From Candidatus Altimarinota bacterium (GTDB lineage Bacteria > Patescibacteriota > Gracilibacteria > BD1-5 > UBA6164), in contig JABWCI010000002.1 in the NCBI GenBank assembly GCA_013368515.1, positions 1 through 64,000 on the forward strand: DNA of 64,000 nt. Reading direction: 5' to 3'. The notes beneath the pieces are model-generated. The model saw only the letters and a program-made list of their open reading frames with translations, had not been told where the DNA came from and made no database searches. The position numbers and the translations under genes are program-made. Below, piece by piece: positions 10,113 through 20,172 of this stretch (position 1 is its first letter; every line of letters begins with the position of its first letter).

Positions 10113-13100
10113 ATGGCAAAATATACATGAGTAATTGATACTCTTTTTGATAAAAATAAACTTTTTGTAAAGAATAGTTTTATAGAATTTGTTGAAGAAT
10201 TAACTTGAAAAGTTGTTAATGATAGAGATATAAAAAAATCAAAAAGTATGGATTCTTCTTGAAATGAATATTTTAAAGAAGAACTCATGATTTATGAAGA
10301 CAAATCATGAGAAAAAATATCTATTATGATATATAAAATGCCATCTTCTACAAAAGTAGAAAAAGCAAGAAGTTATCAAAGAAATCTTATATCAAGCTAT
10401 TTAAAAAATGAATGAGTATTTGAAGGAATTGATAGTGTTTTATGTGCTTTTTATAGTGAAGATACTTCAGATTGGAGGTTATCTTTTGTAAAACAAGAAT
10501 TTAAATTAAATCCTGAAACTAAAAAAATAATAAATGAACTAACTCCTGCAAAAAGATATAGTTTCCTAGTTGAGTCAAATTCAAAAAATGTAACAGTTAA
10601 ACAAAGATTGAATTCCTTACTTGAAAGCTCAAATATTTTAGTATCAGATATTGAAAAAACATTCTCTGTTGAAAAAGTTTCAAAAGAATTTTTTGATAAA
10701 TATGTTAAACTTTATGAAAAATTGGTTGAAGCATTTAAAGATGATAAAATATTTTTAAAGATTATCTCAGAAAGTAATAATTGAGATGAAAATTTTAGAG
10801 AAAACTTTGTAAAAAAACTTTTATGACAAATAGTTTTTTTGTATTTCTTACAAAAAAAATGATGGCTTTGAGTTGAAAAATGAGCTAATTGGTGAACTGG
10901 TAAAAAAGATTTTTTACAGTCACTTTTAAATGAATGTTTGAATTGATGAGATGAAAAAAAAGAATTATGATGAAAGAATTTCTTCAATGATTATTTGGAA
11001 CATTTATTTTATGATAATTTAAATAAAAAAAGAGAAAATGATTATTCTGAATATTTTGGTTATAGAATTCCTTATTTAAACTGATGACTTTTTGAACCAA
11101 TAAATAACTATAATTGGAAAGGTTTTGAATATGTAGTTTTATCATGAGATAAAAATAATGCACTTTTTAAAGAAATATTTGATACATTTGATGAGTATAA
11201 CTTCACGGTATATGAAAACGATCCTCTAGAACAAGATGTAGCAGTAGATCCTGAAATGCTTGGTAAAGTTTTTGAAAATTTACTTCCTGAAAATGAAAGA
11301 AAAGGTAAATGAGCATTTTATACTCCAAGAGAAATAGTTCACTACATGTGTAAAGAATCTCTTAAAAATCACATAATAAACAAAACTTGAATAACTGAAG
11401 AACTTTGCGAAAAACTATTTACATACAAAGATAGTTATTTAAATGCAACAAAAAGATGAAATAAATTATTGGATGAGGATAAATATAATATTTTTGAAAC
11501 ATTTTATGAATATTGAGAAAAGATAGTTGAAACTTTAAAATATGTAAAAATTGTAGATCCTGCAGTATGATCAGGGGCTTTTCCTATGTGACTTTTAAAA
11601 GAAGTAGTAAGTTTGAGAAAATTTATTCAAGAAAATGTATTATTACAAGAAAATGTTTCTGAATACAATCTTAAAAAAGAAACTCTAGAAAATTGTATTT
11701 ATGGAGTTGATTTAGATCCAGGTGCAGTTGAAATAGCTAAACTGAGATTTTGGCTATCTCTTGTAATCGAAGAAGATTCAAAAGATAATATAGATCCATT
11801 ACCAAACTTGGATTATAAAATAATGCAATGAAATTCATTAATAGAAGATATAGTTGTATGAGATGCTGTTATAAAAATTGATTTAGAGAATAATACAAAG
11901 AAGCTTACAAAAAAAGAAGAAAAGGAATTCTCTAGTATCAGCCAATGAACAATGTCATTATTTGCAGATGAAGTAGCAAGAGACGATATTCTTAAAAGAT
12001 TAAAATATCTTCATAAAATATTCTTTCAAGAAAAAGACAATATTAAAAAGAAAGCTTTAAAAACTGAAATAGATCATATTGAAAAAGAACTTATAAGAAT
12101 TTCATGAGAAGTAGAAGTAAATAAAATAAAATCTCAAATTGATAGTATAGAATGAAAATATATTATTTCATGAATGGCTTGGGATGAAAAAGATGCAAAA
12201 AAAGTTGCTGAACTTTATGCTCAAATTTCTAGTATAAAAGAAATGGAAGAAAAATATAAAAGAGATAATATAAGATCTTTCTTTCCTTGGAAACTACATT
12301 TTTGAGAAGTATTCAATGATAACTGAGGTTTTGATATTGTAATTTGAAATCCTCCGTATGTAAATGCTATTGTAAATTGAAAAGATTTAAGACTAAGAAA
12401 TATTATAAAAGAAAGATTAGATTATGTAACATTATTTGAAAAATGGGATTTATATGTTGCATTTATTGAAAAAGGTTATAATTTATTATCAAATAATGGT
12501 AGTGTATCTTTTATAATACCAAACACTTACTTAAGAGTAAAATATTCAAAATTGTCTAGAGATTTTTTTGCAAATAATTCAAAAATATTGAGAATTAATA
12601 ATTTAGAAAATATTAAAGTTTTTGAATCTGCAAGTGTTAAAAATGTTATTATTCATTATTGAAAATGATTCTCAGAAAATAATATTCCTAAAAAAATAGT
12701 TCATTGAAATAATTTTTTTGTGAGTAATAACATAAATACTTCTACTCAAAAAGAATTATGAGTTAATACATTTAACTTCAATGATAATCATGAAAAATTA
12801 TCTTTTTCTAATACAATAGAGTTAAAAAATATAGTATATATCAGTAAATGAATGGTTTTAAATGCATGCGAAAAGAAAGCTAAGTGAGAGTTTATTAAAG
12901 ATGATTTGATTAGTGATATTCGTAATGAAATTTTTTGCAAAGAATATGTTGAGTGAAAATTAATAAAAAAATACTATATAGAAAAAATTAAATATTTAGA
13001 ATGGTGAACAGAAAGATGCCCAAAGAAAATTTCAAGACCAACTTTTAAAGAACTTTATGAAAAACCTAAAATTTTTTGGTGAAGAATGACTTGATCTATA

Positions 13101-13586
13101 ATTGATTATTCTTGAATATTATCAGATCAAACAAATGTGATTTTAGTAAAATGGGGTGATTTAACAGATATTAATAATAAAAGTATTCTAAGTTCTATAA
13201 AAAAAGATTTTAACACTTCAACAGTTGAATCTTTTAGAAATAATTTGGAAAAAATATCACAAAATTATTCCTTAGAGTATCTTTTGGCAATAATAAATTC
13301 TAATTTTCCGTCTTACTTTTTTAAGTCAATTAAAGAAAACGAAATTTGACTTGTTCCAAATGAAATGAAGCAACTACCAATCAAACAAATCTCTCAAGAA
13401 CAGCAAAAGCCTTTTATTGATTTAGTAGATCAAATCCTTGAAATTACTAAAAAAGAAGATTATTTAGAAAGAGAAGATTTACTAAAACAAGTGAAAATTT
13501 TGGAAAGTAGAATTGATGATATGGTTTATAAATTGTATGAATTAAGTTATGAAGAGATTGAGTTGGTCGAGGAAAGTTTAAAGTAA
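10113..13586 (+). CDS. type IIG-like (Eco57I family) N6-adenine DNA methyltransferase
   Basis: 1157 residues. Motif I is VDPAVGSGAFPMG (D482) and motif IV is IGNPPYVN (N746-Y749), the NPPY of gamma-class adenine methylases; YGVDLDPGAVEIAKLRFWLS is the conserved stretch between. AFYTPREIVHYM precedes motif I as in Eco57I/PglX-type enzymes. The C-terminal third (about 880-1157) looks like a target recognition region (FWGRMTGSIIDYSG, PNEMKQLPIKQISQEQQKPF). An N-terminal 480-residue region may hold a nuclease but I see no certain PD-ExK. SAM-dependent methylation protects host DNA; with the helicase/PLD protein it forms the core of the island. Confidence 0.9.
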
Positions 13587-13609
13587 GTTTAGTTTTTAAT
13601 ATTTTAGTT

Positions 13610-14317
13610 ATGAGTAAAAAAAATAGTATAATAAAAGAATTTTTAAGTAAAATTAAAATACATTTAGATAAAAAGGTTGATTTTCAAAATAAATATTGGT
13701 ATGTTTTAATAGCATTATTATCATCTATTCTTTGATTATTACTATGATTATATACCCTAATAGTTCCTATTTCAAATATTTTATCTAATGTAGATACTTT
13801 AACAAAAAATATAAATGAACTAAAATATAACTATACAGATATTTATAATCCTCAAGATATAAACACAAATAAATTAACTTGATGAGAAATTGTAGAACAA
13901 TATATTAACTTATTAAATAAATGAGATTATCAAAATGCTTGTTCATTGATTTCAACTCTTCAATGTACTATGTTTGATGTAAAGTGATTTACAAATTGGG
14001 TATGAGATAAAAAAAGATATTTAACAGTAAAATTAAAAGATTGAGAAAAGTTAATCAAAACTTGGGAGTCTTGAGAAAAACTTGAAAATACCAATACAGA
14101 AGTTTGGTGTTGAGAAATAGAATATTATATGAATACTGAAGATAGACCAATTAAAGAAATAAGACAATTTTCTATATTAACTAGACCTGATTGAAAAAAA
14201 GAAATATGAAAAATTATTTCAGAAAAAGCTGAAAAATTAATGCAAAATTGAGAATACCAGGATAGAACAAAACAAATGTTTTGATATATTACTGAAAATA
14301 AAATTTGTAGTAAATAA
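13610..14317 (+). CDS. one-TM protein with extracytoplasmic NTF2-like-sized domain
   Basis: 235 residues, unknown family. A basic N-terminus is followed by a membrane segment (about 25-48), then a short linker and a domain with two Cys in NACSLISTLQC and two more in VWCGEI and NKICSK. The sequence GGEIVEQYINLLNKGDYQNA resembles the first helix of NTF2-like domains. It is 23 bases after the methylase and 27 before the AlbA ATPase, so it belongs to the operon. In defence systems such membrane proteins can be effectors; here that is speculation. Confidence 0.7.
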
Positions 14318-14344
14318 TAAAAATAATTTTTAATTTATACTTTT

Positions 14345-15808
14345 ATGAGTAAACAAATATTATCAAATATTGATACTAAACTTACTTTAGAATACATTAT
14401 AAATACAAAAGAATCTGTTATTTTTGAAAGAAAATGAGTTTTTAAGCCAAATTGAGATATTGGTTTTACTCCTAGCAAAGTAGCTGATGTTATAATCGGA
14501 ATGTTAAATGCTGAATGAGGAGTGTTAGTTTTATGAATCAATAATTGAGTTGTGGAAGATTTAAATAGTCTTTGAAATGTGAAACTAAATGATTATAAAC
14601 AAATAGTTCATGATATGGTAACACCTCCTTGTTTTATTCAAATAGAAGAAGTACATATTGATGGGAAATTAATTTTATTTTATCATGTTGAATCAGATAA
14701 AGAAAGAGTATTTGCTAGAAAAGATAATGAAAAAGTATTTTTTAGAAATTGAGATGAAACAAAAGAATTAGATAGAGATTGGGTAAGAAAACTAGAATAT
14801 GACAAATCTATTAGAAAATTTGAAGATGAAAAAAGAGAAGATTTTGAAGAAGTAGATTTTAGAAAAAGTGTTTTAGATTTTTATAAGAAGAAGATAAATT
14901 TTGAATGAGATTATAATGATTTACTTGTTTATAGGAATTTAGCAGTAAAAGAAAAATGAAAATATATTTATAAAAATTCTGCTATTTTACTTTTTGCTGA
15001 AAATCCTGAAAATTCTATTCCTTCAGCTTCTGTTAGATATATTAGATACGATTGAAATAAACAAACTACAGGAACGAATTTAAATGTAGTAAAAGATGAA
15101 AGATTTGAATGATGTTTACCAAGAATTATTGAATTAGTAAAAAGATTTTTAAATAATGTATTCAGAGATTATTATTATCTTGATTTAGAATCTTGAAAAT
15201 TTGTTAAAATTCCTGAATATCCTGAAGATGCTTGGCTTGAATGAATCGTAAATGCACTCACTCATAGATCATATAATTTACAATGAAATGTAATTTACAT
15301 TAAACATTTTGATGACAGATTAGAAATATCAAATTCATGACCACTTCCTTCAATAGTTACAGTAGAAAATATTAAAGAAACTAGATTCTCAAGAAATCCT
15401 AGAATTGCAAGAGTATTATCAGAGATGTGATATGTTAGAGAATTAAATGAATGAGTTAATAGAATCTATGATTCTATGAAAAAATCACTTTTGTCAGAAC
15501 CTGAATATATTGATAAAAATGATATGGTAACTTTGATATTGAAAAATAATATATCAAAAAATGATGATACTATATCAGAGAAAACTATGAAAGAGGTTGA
15601 AAAAGTATTTATTACTCTAAATGATAGCCAAAAACAAATTTTGAATTATTTAATAGTTAATAAAAAAGCAACTTTAAGTGATTTTAAAAATAAACTTTGA
15701 ATATCAGAACAAATGATAAGAGATTACCTAAAAAGATTTTCAAATATTATTGAAAAAGATACAGATAAAATAAGAGATAAAAATGCCGTTTATAAATTGA
15801 AAAAATAA
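14345..15808 (+). CDS. Schlafen/AlbA-domain ATP-binding protein
   Basis: 487 residues. The N-terminal AlbA_2 domain shows ESVIFERKG, then KVADVIIGMLNAEGGVLVLGI with NNG, the usual motif of this family. The middle part has WLEGIVNALTHRSYN and YIKHFDDRLEISNSGPLP (about 300-345), typical of the HATPase_c_4/DUF2326-like module after AlbA, and LPSIVTVENIKETRFSRNP. The C-terminal 100 residues resemble a winged helix (ILNYLIVNKKATLSDF). These proteins are common in phage defence and transcription control. The 3' end overlaps the first copy of a 42-bp repeat. Confidence 0.85.
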
Positions 15809-15907
15809 ATTAAGGAAACTTGAAGTAAAAATAAGAAAAGTAAAAACTATGGCTTAAAATAAAGAAAAAAATAAATTAAGGAAACCTGAAGCAAAAATAA
15901 GAAAAGT
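15800..15907 (+). repeat. 42-bp direct repeat, two copies (15800-15841 and 15866-15907)
   Basis: The two copies start with AAAAAATAAATTAAGGAAAC and differ at two T/C positions. The first overlaps the stop codon of the AlbA gene; they are 66 bases apart start to start. Both copies can be read as NKLRK(L/P)E(V/A)KIRKV in another frame. Confidence 0.85.
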
Positions 15908-15909
15908 TT

Positions 15910-15931
15910 AATCCCTTCATTTTAGAAGGGG
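15910..15931 (+). other. short RNA hairpin in the 15.8-15.96 kb spacer
   Basis: CCCTTC, loop ATTTTA, GAAGGG, right after the second repeat copy and before the PC4 gene. No T-tract follows, so it is not a normal terminator. Confidence 0.45.
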
Positions 15932-15964
15932 AATAAAAATTAGTGTTACTAACCTATAAAAATT

Positions 15965-16456
15965 ATGGAAGATTCTAAAATTATTTATACTAAAACTTTT
16001 GAGATAACCAAATCGAATAGTGTTACCATTCAAATTTCAAATTTTAAATGAAAAGATTTACTAAATATTTATAAATCTTCTTTTTCAGATACTTATACTT
16101 GAATTGTAAAAAATAATTCAATTGCATTTACTCCTGATCAATTAGAAGAATTAAAAAATATAATTTCTGATATTCCAAAAGACTATGAAATTAAAGAATA
16201 TTGAATGGTTTGAAAATATAAATTATACATAAGTACTTTTAATTGAAATAATAGCTTTCAAATAAGAGAATGGGTAGAATCTGAAACTTATACATGATAT
16301 GGTAAAAAGTGAGTAAGTATATCTATGAATAAGTTTGATGAATTTAAATTAGCTTTATTTGAAGTTCTAGATATGTTTGAAAAGTACTTAAAATGAGATT
16401 TGCAACTTGATAGTAAAAAAGTAGCAAATGATGATGAAATAGAATCTTATTTTTAA
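15965..16456 (+). CDS. tandem PC4-like (p15 coactivator) ssDNA-binding protein
   Basis: 163 residues. Two copies of a PC4-like beta-sheet/helix unit are visible: VTIQISNFKGKDLLNIYKSS followed by NSIAFTPDQLEELKNII (about 17-70), and FQIREWVES followed by YGKKGVSISMNKFDEFKLAL (about 95-145). PC4 proteins bind single-stranded DNA as dimers; a tandem arrangement would make a covalent dimer. It is 11 bases before the MORC-like ATPase, so the two are likely co-expressed. Role as ssDNA sensor in defence is inference. Confidence 0.72.
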
Positions 16457-16467
16457 TAAAATTGCAT

Positions 16468-17919
16468 ATGGTAAAAATTGATATTACACCTGATAAAACT
16501 TTATTTCCAAAGCTGTGATCATCTTGATATAGTGTTCCTCAAGCTCTTGCTGAATTAATAGATAATTCTATTGATGCTAGAGTAGATAACTGAATGGAAA
16601 TATCTATAAATTTATATTCAGATAAAATTACAATTGCTGATAGATGAATTGGTATGAATTTTGAAGAAATAAAAAATGCTGTAATTCTTGCTAAATCAAG
16701 TAAAGAATGAAAACTCTGAGAGTTTTGATTATGATTAAAAACCTCATGTTTATCACTTTGAAAATCGTTTAAAGTGATTTCAAAGAAAATGTGAGAAAAT
16801 AAAGAGTATAAAGTAATTTTTGAAACTGAAAAATGGCTAAAAGATGATTCTTGGGAAATTGATGTTACAGATAGAGAAATGGAATCAGATAAGCATTATA
16901 CCGTTATTGAAATTACAGAATTAAAATCAAAAACCATTGCAACTGCAGAAAAAAGATTAAAAGATGATATTCAAGTAAGATTCTGACATTATTTAGATGA
17001 AATTACAATAAAAGTAAATGGAGATAGAGTATTCAAAAAAGTTCCTGAATTATCAGAATGAACTCGTAAAGAAATTGAAATAGAAACTCCTTATTGAAAA
17101 ATTACAGGATGGGTAGGTCTTATGAAAGATTCATCTCAAAAATGATTTTATTGATTACATACTTATAGAAATAACAGACTTATAATTCCATTTAATAAAA
17201 TAGGTTTTTCAGCTCATCCTACGGTTGCAAGGATCTATTGAGAATTGCATTTAGATTTTGTTCCAGTAACACATAATAAAAAATCTTTTGAAAAAGAAAG
17301 TGATCAATATAAAAGTGTTGAAACATTAATGGAATTAGAATTAAGAGATATTGTAGCTGAAGCTAGAAAGAAAAAATGAGAAGAACTTCAAACTCAACAA
17401 GTAAAAGATCAAACAGAAACTTGGGAAGCTAAAACATCTGAAGCAATAAAACAAGTAGTAACAAAACTTCCTGAAGAAAAAATCAATAAAAAATTACCTG
17501 AAAATAATGTACAATCTAGAATAATACATGAAGATGAAGATAAAGAAATTCAAATAAATGAAATTCAATTTGAAAAATATTCAACTGAAAAAAGATCTGA
17601 TAATAAGATTTTGCATATAGATTTTGCATGACAAAATTTATCATTTACACACATTTTTGATTCAATAGGATCAGAAAAATGACCAAAATTATGGAATTAT
17701 GATTCAGGTAAAAAGATAATTACAATAATCACAAATACTGATTTTTCTACTTACTATGCCTGTAAAGATTTACCATTTTTAGCACTTATAAATATATCAG
17801 AATCATTAACTGAATTTTTACTATCATGAAAAGATAATGAAAATTCACTTACTGATTATAAAAGAATATTTAACATGATAATAAGAATTGCTAGTGAACT
17901 GAAAGAAGAATTAGATTAG
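16468..17919 (+). CDS. MORC/HSP90-type GHKL ATPase
   Basis: 483 residues. Bergerat-fold motifs: DNSIDAR (N33), DRGIGM (D58, G60), GEFGLGLKTS (84-93). An S5-like second domain follows (GKITGWVGLMKD, then YRNNRLIIPFNKIG around 235). Residues 310-380 are a charged linker and the last 100 residues form an unassigned domain (ILHIDFAGQNLSFTHIF). Such MORC-like ATPases clamp DNA and occur in prokaryotic conflict systems. Adjacent genes: the PC4 protein upstream and a small protein 43 bases downstream. Confidence 0.85.
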
Positions 17920-17962
17920 AAAAAATCATATTGTAATAAAAATTTTAATAAATAATTTATAT

Positions 17963-18268
17963 ATGAATAAAGAAAAATTTGATCAAATTCTTGTATTGGA
18001 TTGACTTCATTATAATCAGTGATTAGATTTATTATATAATGATTATAAGTATTGAATTAATAAATTAAGTAATTGTTTTTTAGTAAATGAAGAATGACAA
18101 ATATTTGCTATCAGCTGGAATTTTTCTATTTATAATTCTTTTATTAAATTAAAAAATTTAAAATACCCATGATATATTGTTATCAATAATAAGAAAAAAC
18201 TAGATCATAAATTATATATAGAAGACATTGAATGATTGACACCATTTTTTAATTGATTAAGATTGTAA
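17963..18268 (+). CDS. small hypothetical protein, 101 aa
   Basis: Unrecognised. Predicted soluble, aromatic-rich (GLHYNQGLDLLYNDYKYG), with a beta-strand pattern (NCFLVNEEGQIFAISWNF). It closes the same-strand run 5897-18268. The next element downstream is the SAM riboswitch. Confidence 0.6.
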
Positions 18269-18291
18269 TTATTGGAATGTATTTATGAAAC

Positions 18292-18318
18292 TTGTAAATT
18301 AATTATATTCATTATAAT
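18292..18318 (+). promoter_or_regulatory. possible promoter of the SAM riboswitch transcript
   Basis: TTGTAA at 18292-18297 and a perfect TATAAT at 18313-18318, spacer 15, about 18 bases before the aptamer. Confidence 0.5.
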
Positions 18319-18337
18319 ATATCTACATAAACTAAAA

Positions 18338-18433
18338 ATATCCAGAGTGAATGTTAGAGAATAGGCTCGTTAAACATTCCAGCAACCTGCAATTGTAAGG
18401 TGCTAATTCCTACCTGTTTTACAGGAAAGATAT
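18338..18433 (+). ncRNA. SAM-I (S-box) riboswitch aptamer
   Basis: The conserved S-box blocks appear in order: TATCCAGAG, GGCTCG in the P2 loop, CAGCAACC, GGTGCTAATTCC and AAAGATA. Helices: P1 ATATC 18338-18342 with GATAT 18429-18433; P2 GAATGTT 18349-18355 with AACATTC 18373-18379; P3 ACCT with AGGT (18385-18388, 18398-18401); P4 CCTG with CAGG (18413-18416, 18422-18425). In this class SAM stabilises P1. The terminator at 18453 supports an OFF switch; ATAAC beside P1 could pair with GTTAT of the terminator when SAM is absent. Confidence 0.88.
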
Positions 18434-18452
18434 AACATCATTTTTAATAATG

Positions 18453-18487
18453 AATAACTTTCTTGTTTACAGGAGAGTTATTTTTTT
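18453..18487 (+). terminator. riboswitch-controlled intrinsic terminator
   Basis: AATAACTTTCTT 18453-18464 pairs with AGGAGAGTTATT 18471-18482 (12 bp with G-U pairs) and ends in seven T. It lies 20 bases after the SAM aptamer and 34 before the ATG. Confidence 0.85.
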
Positions 18488-18520
18488 GTTTTATGATTTT
18501 ATTTAATAATTTTTTAAATT

Positions 18521-18742
18521 ATGAAAACAAGATTTGAAATGTATTCTGATATAGAATTATTTGAAACATTTAATAAAGAAGTATGAAATACATGATGGAC
18601 TTCAACTAGAGCTACATTTTTATCTGAATTACACAATGAATTTGATAATAGATGATTTGATTATTCTAATATCTGAGATACTAAAAGTTTATCATTTAAA
18701 AATAAGATTATTCTTGACTGAAAAATTATTAATATAATTTAA
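18521..18742 (+). CDS. SAM-riboswitch-controlled small protein, 73 aa, unknown
   Basis: No known family recognised. It is acidic/aromatic with five UGA-coded Gly and no membrane segment; stretches such as NTGWTSTRATFLSELHNEFD suggest a small folded domain. It is the first gene after the SAM-I aptamer and terminator, so its expression should rise when SAM is low. S-box genes normally encode methionine/SAM synthesis or transport; this one does not look like any of these. A hairpin at 18787-18830 follows. Confidence 0.7.
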
Positions 18743-18786
18743 AAATCTTTTTTTACTTCGTCAACTCAAAATTTTTGCCAAAAAGC

Positions 18787-18830
18787 TTACAAAAATGATA
18801 CACTTAAAAACAGAGTTTTTATTTTTGTAA
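18787..18830 (+). other. hairpin between the small SAM-controlled gene and the next gene
   Basis: TTACAAAAAT 18787-18796 pairs with ATTTTTGTAA 18821-18830; an inner AAAAA / TTTTT pairing flanks CAGAG. May be a weak terminator or processing site. Confidence 0.4.
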
Positions 18831-18840
18831 ATTTATTATT

Positions 18841-19359
18841 ATGTGAGTTAGAAAAAATTTTGAGAGGTTGAAGACTTCTAGATATTATAACTTTTGTAAT
18901 TATTTCAGTGATTACAAAGAAAATAATAATTTCACTATTTTTTTGATAGAACTTGAAAATATAGATCTAAATCAATTAAGATATAGTGAAAAAAAGATGC
19001 TTTTAAGGGTATTGGAATATATATTCAAAAATTATAGATTATATGATTTAAATGATAAATATTTAAGTGGATTTATATTTAAAAATAGTTATTGTCCTTT
19101 TCAGATAAGTGAAAGAGATTATATAATACTTAAAAAAATGCTTATATTAAAGGAACAATTATGAGGTTATTATTTAAGTAACTACAATATCTATTACAAT
19201 ATAGCACTTGATTATATAAATGAACTAAAAAAATATATATTTAAAAATGATATAAAACCATTTGATAAAATTTTACCAAATATTATGAATTTTCCTTGAG
19301 ATTATAAATTTGAAAATGGTGAAATAAAAAAAGAAAATTATAAAATTCTTTGTAACTAA
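18841..19359 (+). CDS. hypothetical protein, 172 aa
   Basis: Unrecognised, probably soluble; rich in Tyr, Asn, Lys and Ile with helical segments (NQLRYSEKKMLLRVLEYIF). The start codon is immediately followed by a UGA-coded Gly. It may be on the same transcript as the SAM-controlled gene, 98 bases upstream, if the hairpin between them is read through. It shares a terminator with the convergent gene downstream. Confidence 0.65.
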
Positions 19360-19385
19360 AAAAGATAGCGAAGCTATCTTTTTTT
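19358..19385. terminator. bidirectional terminator
   Basis: AAAAAAGATAGC, loop GAA, GCTATCTTTTTTT; starts inside the stop codon. Confidence 0.88.
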
Positions 19386-19388
19386 CTT

Positions 19389-19712
19389 TTAAAACTCAGG
19401 ACAAACAACATTACACTTTTTTTCTAAACACTTTGAAGTATAGGGACAAGATGAACGAATTAGATAATCACCTGGAGTTTCACAATCCTCATCTATATTG
19501 CATGAAACATCAAGAGTTTCAGCTATAGTATAGTTTTGTACTGCACTAGTTTGAGTTTCAACAGGTGTTTCTTTTTTAAATACAAAGAAATATACAGCAA
19601 AGTAGATTATAAGTATATCAAGTAATATAGTTATAAAAATCATTTTTTTTATAAGTGCTTTTTTTTGAGCTAGTTCCTCTGGAGTTAGTTCTGGTTTTTC
19701 TAAGTTTTCCAT
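19389..19712 (-). CDS. membrane-anchored protein with Cys-rich tail, 107 aa
   Basis: A short acidic cytoplasmic N-terminus, one membrane segment (about residues 24-46), then an outside tail with six Cys in patterns SCNIDEDCETPG and SCPYTSKCLEKKCNVVC. The pattern resembles small disulfide-bonded Cys-rich modules. Unknown function. No UGA codon occurs in it. Confidence 0.7.
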   Translation of the reverse strand: MENLEKPELTPEELAQKKALIKKMIFITILLDILIIYFAVYFFVFKKETPVETQTSAVQNYTIAETLDVSCNIDEDCETPGDYLIRSSCPYTSKCLEKKCNVVCPEF

Positions 19713-19773
19713 AATATTAGGTTAATTTTAAATTTATCTAATTTTAATTATTTTTTGATTTTAACTAAATTTA

Positions 19774-19802
19774 TTGACAAAAAATATTTTAAAAATAATA
19801 TT
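19774..19802 (+). promoter_or_regulatory. promoter of the PadR gene
   Basis: TTGACA at 19774-19779 followed after 17 bases by AATATT, the left end of the operator palindrome. Confidence 0.5.
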
Positions 19803-19825
19803 ACTTTGTAATACAAAGTAATATT
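19797..19825 (+). promoter_or_regulatory. 29-bp palindromic operator, likely bound by the PadR regulator
   Basis: Perfect palindrome around base 19811: arms AATATTACTTTGTA and TACAAAGTAATATT. It contains the ATAC...GTAT-like PadR core and lies 7 bases before the PadR start, overlapping the -10 region, which suggests autorepression. Confidence 0.7.
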
Positions 19826-19832
19826 TATAAAA

Positions 19833-20153
19833 ATGGAAAAAATTTCTACTCAGATGAGAAAGGGGATTTTAGAATACATAATCTTGTGAATCATATCTAA
19901 GTGAGATATATATGGTGCTGAGATTATAAGTATACTGAAATCATGAGATTTGATAGTAGCAGAGTGAACTATATATCCTTTGTTGTCTCGTCTCAAAACT
20001 GATAATTTGATAAATTATTATTGGGTTGAGTCAGAGTCATGACACCCAAGAAAATATTATAATCTCACTCAAGATTGAGCAGATATGTTAGTTTTGATGG
20101 AAAAAAATTGGGTAGATATAAAAAACTCTATAGAAAAAATACTTAAAAAATAA
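19833..20153 (+). CDS. PadR family transcriptional regulator
   Basis: 106 residues, the size of small PadR proteins. Winged-helix motifs: ILEYIILGIISKGDIYGAEI around residues 12-32, VAEGTIYPLLSRLKTDNLI (recognition helix and wing entry) around 46-64, and GHPRKYYNLTQDGADML, the usual PadR wing. It precedes a gene for a PspC-domain membrane protein by 19 bases, the classic PadR plus HAAS/PspC arrangement for envelope stress. Probably represses this operon through the adjacent palindrome. Confidence 0.92.
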
Positions 20154-20172
20154 TACAATTTAATAAACTTAT

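Noticed and set aside
6958-13586. Apparent string of broken pseudogenes with many UGA stops
   Set aside because: UGA is glycine here; reading through gives two intact proteins with all catalytic motifs.
15800-15907. CRISPR array or type III toxin-antitoxin RNA
   Set aside because: Only two copies with a 24-base gap, no spacer series and no cas or toxN-like gene.
5181-18742. Island carried by an integrative element
   Set aside because: No integrase, tRNA, transposase or flanking repeat was seen, and composition looks like the rest of the window.
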